From Pannonibacter phragmitetus DSM 14782 (GTDB lineage Bacteria > Pseudomonadota > Alphaproteobacteria > Rhizobiales > Stappiaceae), in the NCBI RefSeq assembly GCF_000382365.1, contig NZ_KB908229.1, positions 58,827-122,826 of the forward strand: DNA of 64,000 nucleotides. The letters are read 5' to 3'. The position numbers and the translations under genes are program-made. The notes under the pieces were generated by a model that was given only the letters and a program-made list of their open reading frames with translations, ran no database searches and was not told the DNA's origin. Positions 44,793-54,199 of this stretch are shown piece after piece. Every line of letters begins with the position of its first letter. Within the stretch, counting starts at the first letter, position 1.

Positions 44793-45794
44793 CTATTCGG
44801 CAAGTGAGCGATTGGCGGCATCAAGGAGCTTGCGGTTCGCAATTCGCGACGGCGGCACAGGCTCCCCGGCCAGCACCTGAAAAATGCCGCTAACCGCCTC
44901 GACACCCACCCGCGCGCCTGCTTCGCGCGTCACGCCGCCAATATGCGGTGTCAGCACAATCCGGGGCTCTGCGAAGAAGGGGTGGTCTGCCCTGGGAGGT
45001 TCGACTGCAAAGGTGTCGAGCCCAGCGCCAGCCAGATGTCCGCTCTGAATGGCTTCAAGAAGCGCCGTCTCGTCGATCAAACCACCGCGTGCGGTGTTGA
45101 TCACATAGCTGCCTCCCGGCATGCGTGCGATGGCACTGGCATCAAGGATGTTGCGGGTTTGCTCCGTCAGCGGGCTATGCAGGCTCAGAATATCCGAGCG
45201 CGAGAGCATGTCCTCAAAGCTGGTGCAGCGCTCGGCGCCCAGGGTCTCGAATACGCTGTCGTCAGCATAGGGATCATAGCCGATGACCTTCATGCCGAGC
45301 CCCTGCGCCATGCGGCCGGTCGCCTGGGCAATCGCGCCCATTGCAAAAAGCCCCATCGTGGCACCAGCAATTTCGCGGCCCGCAAAGCCCGGCTTTTCCC
45401 AGCGGCCTGCGCGCAGCCCCGCGTCAAGCGGCAGGATGCGCTTCACGACGGCCAGAAGCAGCGCGATCGCATGTTCCGCGACAGAGACAGCGTTGGCGCC
45501 AGCGGCAACCAGCACCGGAATGCCGCGCCGCGCCGCAGCCTCAAGATCGATGTTGTCGACGCCCACGCCATGCTTGGAAATCACGCGCAGATGCGGCGCA
45601 CCGGCCATGACGCTTTCATCGATCCGGCCCATGCGCGAGACAATCCCCACGGCGCCCGAGGATTTCAGATATTCGGAAATGACGCCGCTGTCGGCATAGG
45701 GCGGGGTGTGTACGGCCTCATAACCAAATTCGGCCAAGAGCTTCTTCGCACTCGGATCAAGGTCCGGTCCGGTTACGAGAATGGTTCGTTTCAT
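44793..45794 (-). CDS. D-2-hydroxyacid dehydrogenase (phosphoglycerate dehydrogenase-like)
   Basis: 333 residues. Substrate-binding half with ISKHGVGVDNIDLEAAARRG, then the NAD domain ATMGLFAMGAIAQATGRMAQ (a variant of the usual GxGxxG), YVINTARGGLIDE with the catalytic Arg, DTFAVEPP with Glu, and LTPHIGGVT with His. Start at MKRTILVTGP is preferred to a longer version with twelve extra residues. First gene of the minus-strand catabolic block, so it is the closest to the LysR-controlled promoter. Likely oxidises a hydroxy acid to the oxo acid used by the RraA-like enzyme. Confidence 0.92.
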   Translation of the reverse strand: MKRTILVTGPDLDPSAKKLLAEFGYEAVHTPPYADSGVISEYLKSSGAVGIVSRMGRIDESVMAGAPHLRVISKHGVGVDNIDLEAAARRGIPVLVAAGANAVSVAEHAIALLLAVVKRILPLDAGLRAGRWEKPGFAGREIAGATMGLFAMGAIAQATGRMAQGLGMKVIGYDPYADDSVFETLGAERCTSFEDMLSRSDILSLHSPLTEQTRNILDASAIARMPGGSYVINTARGGLIDETALLEAIQSGHLAGAGLDTFAVEPPRADHPFFAEPRIVLTPHIGGVTREAGARVGVEAVSGIFQVLAGEPVPPSRIANRKLLDAANRSLAE

Positions 45795-45934
45795 CGCACA
45801 CTTCTCCAAACGAATGCCCTGCGCAGGCATTCGTCAATCCGTCTGATTTTTTCGATTGGTCAGGCGGCCGGCTCCCGGCGGCACACCTGCAATCCTCCCG
45901 TCGGAGAACGTTAATGGAGAGAATAACTTCACAA

Positions 45935-45952
45935 AAGCGAATATTTTTGCTT
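45935..45952. promoter_or_regulatory. Possible LysR site between the catabolic block and its regulator
   Basis: AAGC-N10-GCTT lies in the most AT-rich part of the 186-bp divergent gap, about 30 bp before the LysR start and 140 bp before the dehydrogenase start. LysR boxes are loose (T-N11-A), so this is only a candidate. Confidence 0.35.
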
Positions 45953-45980
45953 ATTAGATGTAGAAAAACTGGATTTAAAG

Positions 45981-46877
45981 ATGGATACGCGTCAGCTGAA
46001 GACACTCGTGGCAATTGTCACGCATGGCACATTCGCAAAGGCCGGGGACGTGGTCGGGCTCACGCCTTCGGCTGTAAGTCAGCAAGTTCACGCCCTTGAG
46101 ATGGAGCTGGGAGCGCAGCTCTTTGACCGCACATCCAGACCGCCGACGCTGACGCCGCAGGGAATGCAGGTTCTGGAAATGGCCAGAAACATTCTGCGGC
46201 AAGAGGAAGATGTAAAAGCCAGCCTGAAAGGTGAGAAGATCGCGGGCACACTGATCATCGGCTCGGTGCGCTCGAGTGCGCTCAATCTCCTGCCCCGGGC
46301 GATCGTGCAGATGCGTACGCAGTACCCTCAGCTCAAGACCAGCCTGCGAATATCCCAGTCGTCCATCCTGATTGCTGATGTGGCCGGTGGACGGCTGGAT
46401 GCAGCCATTGTGGCTGATCACATGGGCATACCGCCAGCATTGCGGTGGAGCCCGTTCCTGCGCGAACCTCTTTGGCTGATTGCACCGAAGGGAACACGGG
46501 AAACGAATGCTGTAAAGCTGCTGACGGAAACGCCCTACATTCGCTTCAGAAGTGCGGTGCCACTGGCGAACGTCATAGATGCCGAGATTTCCCGGCTTGG
46601 AATCGTGACGCAGGACATCGCCGAGATCGATACAATCGGCTCGATCGTTACCTGCGTCAGGCAGGGGCTCGGCGTGTCGATAGTCCCGCATGTGGCTCTT
46701 CAGGAACCTGAAGACCTGGAGCTCGTGAAATTGGCCTTTGGCGACCCTCAGCTGACACGGCAGATCGGAATAGTGGAACGGACAGTCTCGCCCCGTACAG
46801 AAATTATCGGGGATCTGCACGAAATGCTCGCCAGCCTTTGCGGAGAGCACGGCTTGTCACGGAATGTCAGGCAGTAA
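45981..46877 (+). CDS. LysR-family regulator of the catabolic block
   Basis: 298 residues. Winged helix: LKTLVAIVTHGTFAKAGDVV, then TPSAVSQQVHALEMELGAQL; effector domain from about 90 with LIIGSVRSSALNLLPRAIVQ and the VRQGLGVSIVPHV signature near 235. It is divergent from the dehydrogenase gene and is the likely activator of the 10.5-kb minus-strand block. ATG 45981 has AAAG only as a weak ribosome-binding site. Confidence 0.9.
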   Translation: MDTRQLKTLVAIVTHGTFAKAGDVVGLTPSAVSQQVHALEMELGAQLFDRTSRPPTLTPQGMQVLEMARNILRQEEDVKASLKGEKIAGTLIIGSVRSSALNLLPRAIVQMRTQYPQLKTSLRISQSSILIADVAGGRLDAAIVADHMGIPPALRWSPFLREPLWLIAPKGTRETNAVKLLTETPYIRFRSAVPLANVIDAEISRLGIVTQDIAEIDTIGSIVTCVRQGLGVSIVPHVALQEPEDLELVKLAFGDPQLTRQIGIVERTVSPRTEIIGDLHEMLASLCGEHGLSRNVRQ

Positions 46878-47155
46878 CGGGTCTGGCGGTCGCAGGCAAA
46901 GGGGGCTCCGATCGCCACTGCCGGGAACCGAGCCGGTGGTTCTCAGGTCTCTCGAAGACGCATGCGCCGCCTTGGTGCACAGCACCAGATTTGCCAGAAG
47001 CCTCTGAGGGGAGCCGCGAGACTTTTCCAGCGGGCGGTCCGGCGGCAGATGACCGACAGGCGGTGGCTGCCCCGCCGGACCGGACATACTGCAGGTAGAC
47101 GAAGCAGCCGGTCTGCCTTTAAACCTCATGCGTTCAAAACCTGACAGGTATACGC

Positions 47156-48295
47156 ATGAGGATACTCCACACGGCAGATCTGCATCTCGGGCGGCAGTTC
47201 AACGGCCTGCCGCTGGAGGCAGATCATGATGCCATCCTTGGCCAGATCCTTGATGCGCTCGTGTCCAGGGATGCGGATGTCCTCGTCATCGCCGGGGATA
47301 TTTTCGACCGGGCCGCGCCGCCTGCCCCCGCCGTCCGCCAGTTCAACACCTTTCTATCGCAGGTCGCCTCTCAGACCCGCGCGGCTGTGGTGATGATCGC
47401 CGGCAATCATGATTCCGGCGACCGCATTGCCGCAATGTCCGTCATGACCGACACACGCCGCGCCCTGATCCGGGGTGTCATCAGCGCCAGCGAGATGCCG
47501 CTCGTTCTACAGGATGCAGCAGGACCGGTGGCCTTCACTGGCCTGCCTTTTGCCTATGAGCACGCTGCTCGCGAGTGTTTGTCCGACGAGACCTTGCAGA
47601 GCCCTGAGGACGTGCTGCGCGCCCAGATCGCCAGCGCCCGCGGCAATCTGCCCGAAGGGGCGCGCTGGGTCGCTGTCGCACACGCCTTTGTGGCCGGAGC
47701 CTCCAACAGCGAAAGCGAACGGCCCCTGACCCGGGTCGGCGGCATCGAGACCGTCAGCACGGAGGTGTTCGCTGGCGCCCACTATGTTGCGCTCGGGCAT
47801 CTGCACAGGCCGCAGGAGGTGGGAGCACCCCATATCCGCTATTCCGGGTCGCCTCTGGCTTTCGGTTTCGATGAGGCCGACTGTGCGAAATCCATGAGCC
47901 TTGTCGAGCTGGATGCAGCAGGCCAGACCAGGGTTGAGGAAATCCCCTTCGCGCCGCTGCGCCGGGTGCGCGTGCTGAAGGGAACACATGCAGAGCTGCT
48001 TCAGGCACCGCCCTCGGGCGATTTCATCAAGGCCGTTCTCACCGATGAGGCACCGGTCATCGATGGCATGAAGCGGCTGCGGGAGGTGTTTCCCAATGCC
48101 TGCGAACTCGTCTACGAGTGCCATCAGCGTGCGCCGGAGACGAAATCCGCCAGCTACACGGTGGCGGCGGCCGACCCGGTGACGGTGATGGGCGATTTCC
48201 TGGAACAGGTGCGCGGCAATCGCCTGTCTGAGGCGGAACTGAAGGTTCTCGGCGCCGCGCTGGAGCGCCTGCGCGTGAAGGAGGACGGGCAATGA
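47156..48295 (+). CDS. sbcD: Exonuclease SbcCD subunit D
   Basis: 379 residues. All Mre11-type phosphoesterase motifs are present in order: HTADLHLG, IAGDIFDRA, MIAGNHDSGDR, VAVAHAFV and ALGHLHRPQ. It is the manganese-dependent nuclease subunit that, with SbcC, opens DNA hairpins and blocked ends. Its end overlaps sbcC by four bases (ATGA), as in most genomes. The preceding 278 bp contain no recognisable gene. Confidence 0.96.
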   Translation: MRILHTADLHLGRQFNGLPLEADHDAILGQILDALVSRDADVLVIAGDIFDRAAPPAPAVRQFNTFLSQVASQTRAAVVMIAGNHDSGDRIAAMSVMTDTRRALIRGVISASEMPLVLQDAAGPVAFTGLPFAYEHAARECLSDETLQSPEDVLRAQIASARGNLPEGARWVAVAHAFVAGASNSESERPLTRVGGIETVSTEVFAGAHYVALGHLHRPQEVGAPHIRYSGSPLAFGFDEADCAKSMSLVELDAAGQTRVEEIPFAPLRRVRVLKGTHAELLQAPPSGDFIKAVLTDEAPVIDGMKRLREVFPNACELVYECHQRAPETKSASYTVAAADPVTVMGDFLEQVRGNRLSEAELKVLGAALERLRVKEDGQ

Positions 48296-51200
48296 GACCG
48301 GTCAAGCTCACCCTTCAGGCCTTCGGCCCCTACCCCGGCCGGGTCACCATTGATTTCCGCAAGGCAGTCGATGCCGGCCTTTTCGGCATCTATGGCCAGA
48401 CAGGCTCGGGCAAATCGACCATCTTCAGCGCCATGACCTTCGCCCTTTTCGGCGAGGCCGCCAAGGCCGAGCAGGACGCCTCCTCGCTGCGGTCGGACCA
48501 TGCCGATGCGGACATGCCGACCGAAGTCGAATTTGTCTTCGACATCGCAGAGCGCCGCTACACCGCCCTGCGCCGCCCGGAACAGATGCGCCTCAAGACC
48601 CGGGGCGGCGGCGAAACCCGCAGCGCGCATGAAGCCTATCTCTTCGATGCCTCCGGTCTGGAGCCGGAGGAGATTTCACAGACGCAGCGCGGCCGCATCA
48701 TCGCCGAAAAGAAGGTGCGGGATGTGGATGCGGCCATCGAGGATCTGCTCGGCTATGGCGCGCGCCAGTTCCGCCAGATCGTGCTGCTGCCGCAGGGCCG
48801 CTTTGAGGAGTTTCTCGCCGCCAAGACAAAGGAGCGGCTGGAGATCCTGCGCGAGCTCTTCGATGTCTCCCGCTATGAAGCGCTCATGGCGGATCTGAAA
48901 TCGGAAGCCGAGGCTGCCGAGCGGCATGTGCGCGAGGAGCTGGCCCTGTCCGCCCGGCAGCTGAATGCGGAAGGCTTCGAGAGCTTCGATGCACTGGATG
49001 AGGGCATCGAAGCGGCTCAGGCCCGCCTTGCCGGGCTCGAGCTCGCCCAGACGGAGGCGAGAGCGGAAACGGAAGCCGCCGAAAAACGCCTGCGGCTCGC
49101 AGAGACCCTTGAGGAGAAATTCACCGCCGCAGATCAGGCGCAGGCGCGGCTGACAGAACTGGAAGCATCACGCCAGCAGATTGAGACGCTGGCCGGACAG
49201 GTGCGGCAGGCAGATCTTGCGCGCGGCCTGCTCGACCCCGAAGAGCGGGTGAAAGACACAAAGGCGGAGACCGCGAAGGCCGCCGGTGTTCTGCAGAGCG
49301 CGGCAGAGAGCGCCGGGAAAACCGCAAAAGCGGCGGCAGAGGCAGAGTTGGCGCTGCAGCGCGAGGAGGCGCGGTCTGACGACGTGGAGACACTGCGCCG
49401 CCAGAAGGACGACCTCGTCCGCTATGGCCGTGTTCTGGAAGCGGCTGCCGGAAGCGGCGAAACAGCCACCGCCGCGCTGAAGGCACAGGAAGAGGCAGCA
49501 GCCAAGCTGGAGACGGCGCAAGGCAGGCTTGCCAGCCTGCGGCAGGAGCGGGACCGGGCGCAGGAAACCTTGAGGGTGCAGCGCGAGACCGAAAAGCAGC
49601 GCACCCTTCTCACCGGACAGCACCGGGAGCTTGACGCAAGACACGCGGCTGCATCCGCCTATGCCAGAGCGCTTGAGGAGGTGTCTGCAGCCCGTAACGC
49701 GGAAGAGCGGCAGCAGCTTGTTCATGCCGCAACCCAGGAAAAGGCCGGACAGGCACAGCGGGATCTTGATGCCGCTGAACAGAGCCTTTCGGGCGCTCAG
49801 GCGCTGCATCTGGCCACCCGGCTGGAGCCGGGCGCGCCCTGCCCCGTCTGCGGCGCGACCGAGCATCCGGCACCCGCCACGGGCGAAGCCGCAAACGCAG
49901 GCCTGGACGCGGCCTTCCGGACGGCAAAGGCCGCATGGGAGGCAGCCAGCCGCGAGGTGAGCCAGGCGGCTGAAAAGCTGGCAGGCCTCAAGGCAACACA
50001 GGCGGAGCGGGAAGCGCGCCTTGCCGCGCTTGCACAGCCCGAAGAGCCTGCGCCGCTTCTGGCCGGACAGCTGAAACAGCTGGCAGACGCGCTCGCTGCG
50101 CTCGGGCAGGAGGCAGATGGCGCGTCTGCCGAAGACGGTCTTGCCGCGCTGGACCGGCAACTTGCAGCCCTTGAACTGGAGCGCGACAGGCTGCGGGATC
50201 AGTTCGAAGAAAGCCGCAACACGGCAACGTCCGCCATCAGCGCCAGGGACAGCCAGCTTGCAGACGTGCCCGCAGACCTCAGGAGCCCGCAGGCCCTTGC
50301 TGCGGCCCTTCAAAAGGTCTCGCAGGCGCTGGACAAGCTTGTGGCCGGGCGGACGGCAGCCGCCGCAGCTGACCGGGCTGCACGGGAAAAGGCCCTTGCC
50401 GCCGCACGCGACCTCGAGAACGCCAAGGCGCAGCATCTGAGCTGTCAGGAGCGGCAGCTGAAGGCCGAGGAGGCATTTGCTGCAAGGCTTGCCGGAGCGG
50501 ACTTGAGCCTTGAGGCTTTTCAGTCTCTCAAACCGGCGATCGCAACGCTTGAAGCCAACAGGCAAACAGTTGAAGCCTTCTGGCGCGAGCACCGGAGCGC
50601 GGAAGACGCCGCCAGCGCAGCGGCGCTGGCGACCGGCGATGCCAGCCGCCCGGATACCGCCTCCTTGCGTGAGGCGCATGCAGCCTTTGCTGAAAAGCTG
50701 ACACTGGCATCGGAAGAGCGCGCCGCAGCCGCCAGCCGGGCGGCCCACCTCGAGCGCGTCAAGACCTCCCTGTCTGGGATGGTCGAGAAGGCGAAGGCTG
50801 CAGAGGCTGAAACAGCCCCCTTGCGGGCGCTTGCAGCGCTGGTGAATGGCGGCAACCCGCAGAAGCTGACGCTGGAGACCTTTGCCATCGGTGCCATGTT
50901 CGATCAGGTGCTGGAGGCGGCCAACCTGCGGCTGGCGCCGATGACGGCGAGCCGCTACCGGCTGGAGCGCGACATGGACGGCACAGGCGCCGGCAAGCGC
51001 GGCCTTGGCATTCAGGTCTTCGACATGCACACGGGCAAGGCGCGCGGCACGGGCACGCTCTCGGGCGGCGAAAGCTTCATCGCCGCCCTCGCCCTTGCAC
51101 TTGGCCTTGCCGATGTTGTGGAAGGCGCCAGCGGCAAGGTGCGGCTCGACACGATCTTCATCGACGAAGGCTTTGGCAGTCTCGATACGGAGAACGGCTC

Positions 51201-51366
51201 AGGCACACTCGATCAGGTATTGCAGGTGCTGGGCGCGCTGGTCAGCCAAAACCGGGCCGTCGGCCTGATTTCCCATGTGCCGCAGGTGCAGGAAGCCATT
51301 CCCAACGGCTTCTACGTCAAGAAGAGCGCAGGCGGCAGCAGCATCGGGGAGCGCGGGCAGGACTGA
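48292..51366 (+). CDS. sbcC: Exonuclease SbcCD subunit C
   Basis: 1024 residues, SMC/Rad50-like. Walker A GIYGQTGSGKSTIF is near residue 35; long coiled coils run from about 200 to 510 and 560 to 840; the zinc-hook CPVC lies at about 519-522 within EPGAPCPVCGATEHP. The C-terminal half of the ATPase holds the signature TLSGGESFIAALALALGLAD and Walker B TIFIDEGFGSLD. Pairs with SbcD at 4-nt overlap. Confidence 0.97.
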   Translation: MRPVKLTLQAFGPYPGRVTIDFRKAVDAGLFGIYGQTGSGKSTIFSAMTFALFGEAAKAEQDASSLRSDHADADMPTEVEFVFDIAERRYTALRRPEQMRLKTRGGGETRSAHEAYLFDASGLEPEEISQTQRGRIIAEKKVRDVDAAIEDLLGYGARQFRQIVLLPQGRFEEFLAAKTKERLEILRELFDVSRYEALMADLKSEAEAAERHVREELALSARQLNAEGFESFDALDEGIEAAQARLAGLELAQTEARAETEAAEKRLRLAETLEEKFTAADQAQARLTELEASRQQIETLAGQVRQADLARGLLDPEERVKDTKAETAKAAGVLQSAAESAGKTAKAAAEAELALQREEARSDDVETLRRQKDDLVRYGRVLEAAAGSGETATAALKAQEEAAAKLETAQGRLASLRQERDRAQETLRVQRETEKQRTLLTGQHRELDARHAAASAYARALEEVSAARNAEERQQLVHAATQEKAGQAQRDLDAAEQSLSGAQALHLATRLEPGAPCPVCGATEHPAPATGEAANAGLDAAFRTAKAAWEAASREVSQAAEKLAGLKATQAEREARLAALAQPEEPAPLLAGQLKQLADALAALGQEADGASAEDGLAALDRQLAALELERDRLRDQFEESRNTATSAISARDSQLADVPADLRSPQALAAALQKVSQALDKLVAGRTAAAAADRAAREKALAAARDLENAKAQHLSCQERQLKAEEAFAARLAGADLSLEAFQSLKPAIATLEANRQTVEAFWREHRSAEDAASAAALATGDASRPDTASLREAHAAFAEKLTLASEERAAAASRAAHLERVKTSLSGMVEKAKAAEAETAPLRALAALVNGGNPQKLTLETFAIGAMFDQVLEAANLRLAPMTASRYRLERDMDGTGAGKRGLGIQVFDMHTGKARGTGTLSGGESFIAALALALGLADVVEGASGKVRLDTIFIDEGFGSLDTENGSGTLDQVLQVLGALVSQNRAVGLISHVPQVQEAIPNGFYVKKSAGGSSIGERGQD

Positions 51367-51480
51367 CCGCCCTTGAGGGGACCCCAGTCAGGCATCCTTA
51401 TCCGGCAAGGAACCTCCCGGATAGGAAAGAACAGGAACTGTTGTGGGCGGAGACTGCAGACTGCATCCACAGGAGTGACA

Positions 51481-51540
51481 ATGACAGCCCCACTTGCCAG
51501 AGTACCAAGCAGCAGAAGTGCAATGCAGAAGGTTGGGTAA
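51481..51540 (+). CDS. Possible 19-residue leader peptide ahead of the UPF0149-like gene
   Basis: ATG 51481 is preceded by CAGGAGTGACA, the best ribosome-binding site in the region, and the frame (MTAPLARVPSSRSAMQKVG) stops at TAA 51538-51540, one base before GTG 51542. It may couple translation of the long gene. Alternatively the two frames were once one gene with a frameshift. No sequence family can be judged at this length. Confidence 0.35.
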   Translation: MTAPLARVPSSRSAMQKVG

Positions 51541-51541
51541 C

Positions 51542-53656
51542 GTGACAAGCGAACAGTTCGAGATCGCCTTGGCAGAGCTGCTCAGGCTGAAGGATCATCA
51601 TGATATCCGCCGCGAGGTGACCGGCCATATCAGCCAGTCGCTGCTGCGCTCGCCTGCGCTCGGCGGGCAGCTGGTCATGAAAATCTGTGCATTGGACGAG
51701 GGTAACACCAAGCTGGAAGTGCTGGCCGAACTGCTGGGAAATGCCCTGGATACTGCGCGTATGGCTTATGAAAGCCACCAGAAGCGTGGCGGAGCGCTGC
51801 TGGCGGCCATAACAGAGGCGGTTGATCTGGCAGCAGGGCAGCAGCGCCTGACTGCGTTTCACAGGCTGCGTCTCGCGCCTCTATGGATACGGGCCGGGCT
51901 GCCGGCGCCCGCATCACTGGAGATCCGCGCCTCCGGCATGGAGCAGGAAGCCGTATCACTTCCCATACAGGACGCAGCAGAGGAGCACGCACTGCTGGAC
52001 CAGCTGTTCAGCAATCTGCTGGAACAGACGGAAGGCGATGCACTGGAAGTCTACGGGCTGCTGGTGGAAATGCTGGCGGCAATGCCTGCGCAAATGCGTG
52101 AGCATCTCATCGCATGGTCGGTCCGCCAGCCGGGGCCTGTCCACGCGAAACTGTCGTGCTTCTGGCTGCTTGACCAGAGTGCATCCGTTCGCGCCATTGC
52201 CGCCCATGGCCTTGCGGAAAACGCTGCGGCCGGAATGCTCCCGTCTGACACGGCCGGAAAGCTGGCGTTCCTGCGGAACTGGATGCCCCAGGATGGTGCA
52301 AGTGCCGCCGTGGACCGTGCCTTGAAGGAAGCCATGCGGTCTGGATATTCGGCGGGAACGCCCACCGTCCCTTGGACCATCCAGTCGGTCATGGCAACTC
52401 TGCCTGATGGCGCTGGCGCATGGAGTTTTCTCGTCGCACTGCAGTCGGGACACCGCCGGAAGGCTGCCATGCTGCTTCTCAAGCAGGGCCATGGCATCAA
52501 GGACGCCTACGCACTCAGCTTCGGTTCCGTGCGCCAGCAAAATAGCCTGATCCAAAACTTCAGCGTAGAAACCAGCCCGGTCAAGATCAGCCGTTCATGG
52601 ATGGAGCGCAGTCTCGCCATGGCGCTTGCCGATGGCCTGGCTGCCGGCCTGCCCCCGGCACCTGGCTTGATGGAAGTTGCAGAGCTTTGCGGACTGGGTG
52701 CGTTGCGGCCGGAAACGGTCAGCACCGAAGCCCTGATCGAGGATCTGCCTTCAGCACAGCGGATCCGCGGCCTCCCGGCGCAAGAGCGTGGCAAGCTTGT
52801 CAATGCCAGCGCTGAGTGGTGGACGCGCCATGAGATCATCCTGAGCTGGTTCGAGGACAGCGATCAGTCACACGACTTGCTCAGAAGCCACAAAAGCAGG
52901 AAGGCCCGGGACAACGCATTGTGGCGCTTGCTCGAGACCCGGCGTGACGTCTGGGCACGGCATCTCGCCCTGTCAGCCGGCACGCTGGCAGATGCCGGGC
53001 ACCCGGATGCGGACAGTTTCACGGCGGCCGCCCTCGCCCTCCTCGAAGGGCAGGACCTGAAGAAAATACCAGCCATGTCCTTCATCCATGGGCAGACCAT
53101 GCAGGCACTGCTGCAGGATGCCCATTACATGGACATGAGCCCCATGCCCGAGGAATTGCACGAAGCAGAGGAAGATGAGGAAGCCCCTGAACGCAAGGGG
53201 GAACTGGCAGGCATTCTGAAAGGTTCCACCGTCACGGCCGACTGGATTGACGGTTTCCTGATGGCGGCGGTCATCGCCCCTAAGGAAATTTCTCCAGACA
53301 AATGGCTACCCGAAATCCTGAACAACGCGAGGGCAAGCATCACAATGGACAACATCCAGCGGTTTGCCGGGCTGCTGATGATGCGGGCAAACAATTGCCT
53401 CGATCAGGCGCATGAAGGCGCACTGTTTACCGCAGCAATGTCCCGCCGGAGCAGGAAGGCCATGCAGGCCTGGGCCACAGGCTTCAGCCATGCCCGGACG
53501 CATTTCAAGTCATCCTGGCCGGCCAAGGCGATGACCTCCAGCGACCGGCAGATGCTGCAGACCGTGGCAGATGCCATCCCGAGGGGGTTCCACCCGGAAG
53601 AGATAAAGACCCTGAGCGAATGCATCGCGGCCCGCCACACCCGGAACATGGAGTAA
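51542..53656 (+). CDS. Large helical protein with a C-terminal UPF0149/YecA-like segment
   Basis: About 704 residues, almost wholly alpha-helical, with repeats that look HEAT-like in the N-terminal half. Near residue 535 there is an acidic stretch (ELHEAEEDEEAPERKGELAG) leading into VTADWIDGFLMAAVIAPKEI and SPDKWLPEIL, the pattern of the UPF0149 (YgfB/YecA) family. No signal peptide. The start is uncertain: GTG 51542 is one base after a 19-codon leader-like frame (51481-51540) that has a good GGAGTG site, and TTG 51494 would also be in frame. The gene ends just before the strong hairpin of the repeated 3'-element. Function unknown. Confidence 0.7.
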   Translation: MTSEQFEIALAELLRLKDHHDIRREVTGHISQSLLRSPALGGQLVMKICALDEGNTKLEVLAELLGNALDTARMAYESHQKRGGALLAAITEAVDLAAGQQRLTAFHRLRLAPLWIRAGLPAPASLEIRASGMEQEAVSLPIQDAAEEHALLDQLFSNLLEQTEGDALEVYGLLVEMLAAMPAQMREHLIAWSVRQPGPVHAKLSCFWLLDQSASVRAIAAHGLAENAAAGMLPSDTAGKLAFLRNWMPQDGASAAVDRALKEAMRSGYSAGTPTVPWTIQSVMATLPDGAGAWSFLVALQSGHRRKAAMLLLKQGHGIKDAYALSFGSVRQQNSLIQNFSVETSPVKISRSWMERSLAMALADGLAAGLPPAPGLMEVAELCGLGALRPETVSTEALIEDLPSAQRIRGLPAQERGKLVNASAEWWTRHEIILSWFEDSDQSHDLLRSHKSRKARDNALWRLLETRRDVWARHLALSAGTLADAGHPDADSFTAAALALLEGQDLKKIPAMSFIHGQTMQALLQDAHYMDMSPMPEELHEAEEDEEAPERKGELAGILKGSTVTADWIDGFLMAAVIAPKEISPDKWLPEILNNARASITMDNIQRFAGLLMMRANNCLDQAHEGALFTAAMSRRSRKAMQAWATGFSHARTHFKSSWPAKAMTSSDRQMLQTVADAIPRGFHPEEIKTLSECIAARHTRNME

Positions 53657-53695
53657 GACCAAACCTCAATGAGCTTGACTCATCGAGGTTTGGTC
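53657..53695 (+). terminator. Hairpin of the repeated 3'-element, copy C
   Basis: Begins directly after the stop codon. Arms GACCAAACCTCAATGAG and CTCATCGAGGTTTGGTC form a 17-bp stem with one mismatch around the loop CTTGA, followed by AAG. Loop and inner stem equal copy A at 18221-18253, while the outer stem differs on both arms in a matching way. Probably the transcript end of the preceding gene. Confidence 0.7.
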
Positions 53696-54132
53696 AAGTG
53701 ATCAGCACTGGCTTTGCCGGAGACTCCAGTCCGTGAGAAGCAGGGCTTCAGGTAAGCCGTCTGCGTCCGGATTGGTGACAAAGAATGCCCCCCAGAGAAC
53801 AAACTCAGATCTGAGTAAAAATTGGAGCACCATACCGGCAAGAAAGTAGCCGCATTCACCTCATTTCAGCGGCGAATGCATCGTTTTGATCTGTCCTTGG
53901 CCGTTGCTTGCACTGGTCCCCCTATCAATGGTGTGTGGTTTGTGTGTCTTGGTTTGTCCCCGGCTTGCATGTTTCGTGGGAGGGGTCTGAAAGACCGTGC
54001 CAGTGTGACCAGACTTCAGGCTTTCTCCAAGCCGTCTCCGGCTTCAAGCAAGATGTGCATGCAGTAGCTTAAGGGGGGGGGAGAGGAGTAAGTGCCTGAC
54101 TGGCAGTCCGATGGAAACACTTTCCTGAAGAG
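53696..54132. other. Gene-free interval with a half copy of the mosaic repeat
   Basis: About 440 bp with no convincing gene; an 81-codon frame at 53822-54067 lacks family features and a ribosome-binding site. Near the right end (about 54070-54125) GGGGGGAGAGGAG followed by GTGCCTGACTGGCAGTCCG matches the right flank of repeat copy 1 (5174-5215), so half of that element, without its palindromic partner, lies here. An unusual run of nine G occurs at about 54073. Confidence 0.6.
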
Positions 54133-54166
54133 CCGGGCCCCGGAGGATTGCCTCTCCGGGGCCCGG
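54133..54166 (-). terminator. Strong hairpin downstream of the amine oxidase gene
   Basis: Perfect 13-bp GC stem (CCGGGCCCCGGAG / CTCCGGGGCCCGG) with an 8-nt loop, 33 bp beyond the amine oxidase stop on the minus strand. No T-run follows, but the stem strength suits a transcript end. Confidence 0.7.
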
Positions 54167-54199
54167 TCCTTCGTTCATGGTCCCGGTCAGGTCCTGAAC

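Noticed and set aside
46878..47155. Possible small gene between lysR and sbcD
   Set aside because: Frames on both strands are short, overlap one another and show no start signal or family feature.
53822..54067. 81-codon frame before the amine oxidase terminator
   Set aside because: No recognisable domain or start signal, and it lies in a repeat-containing interval.
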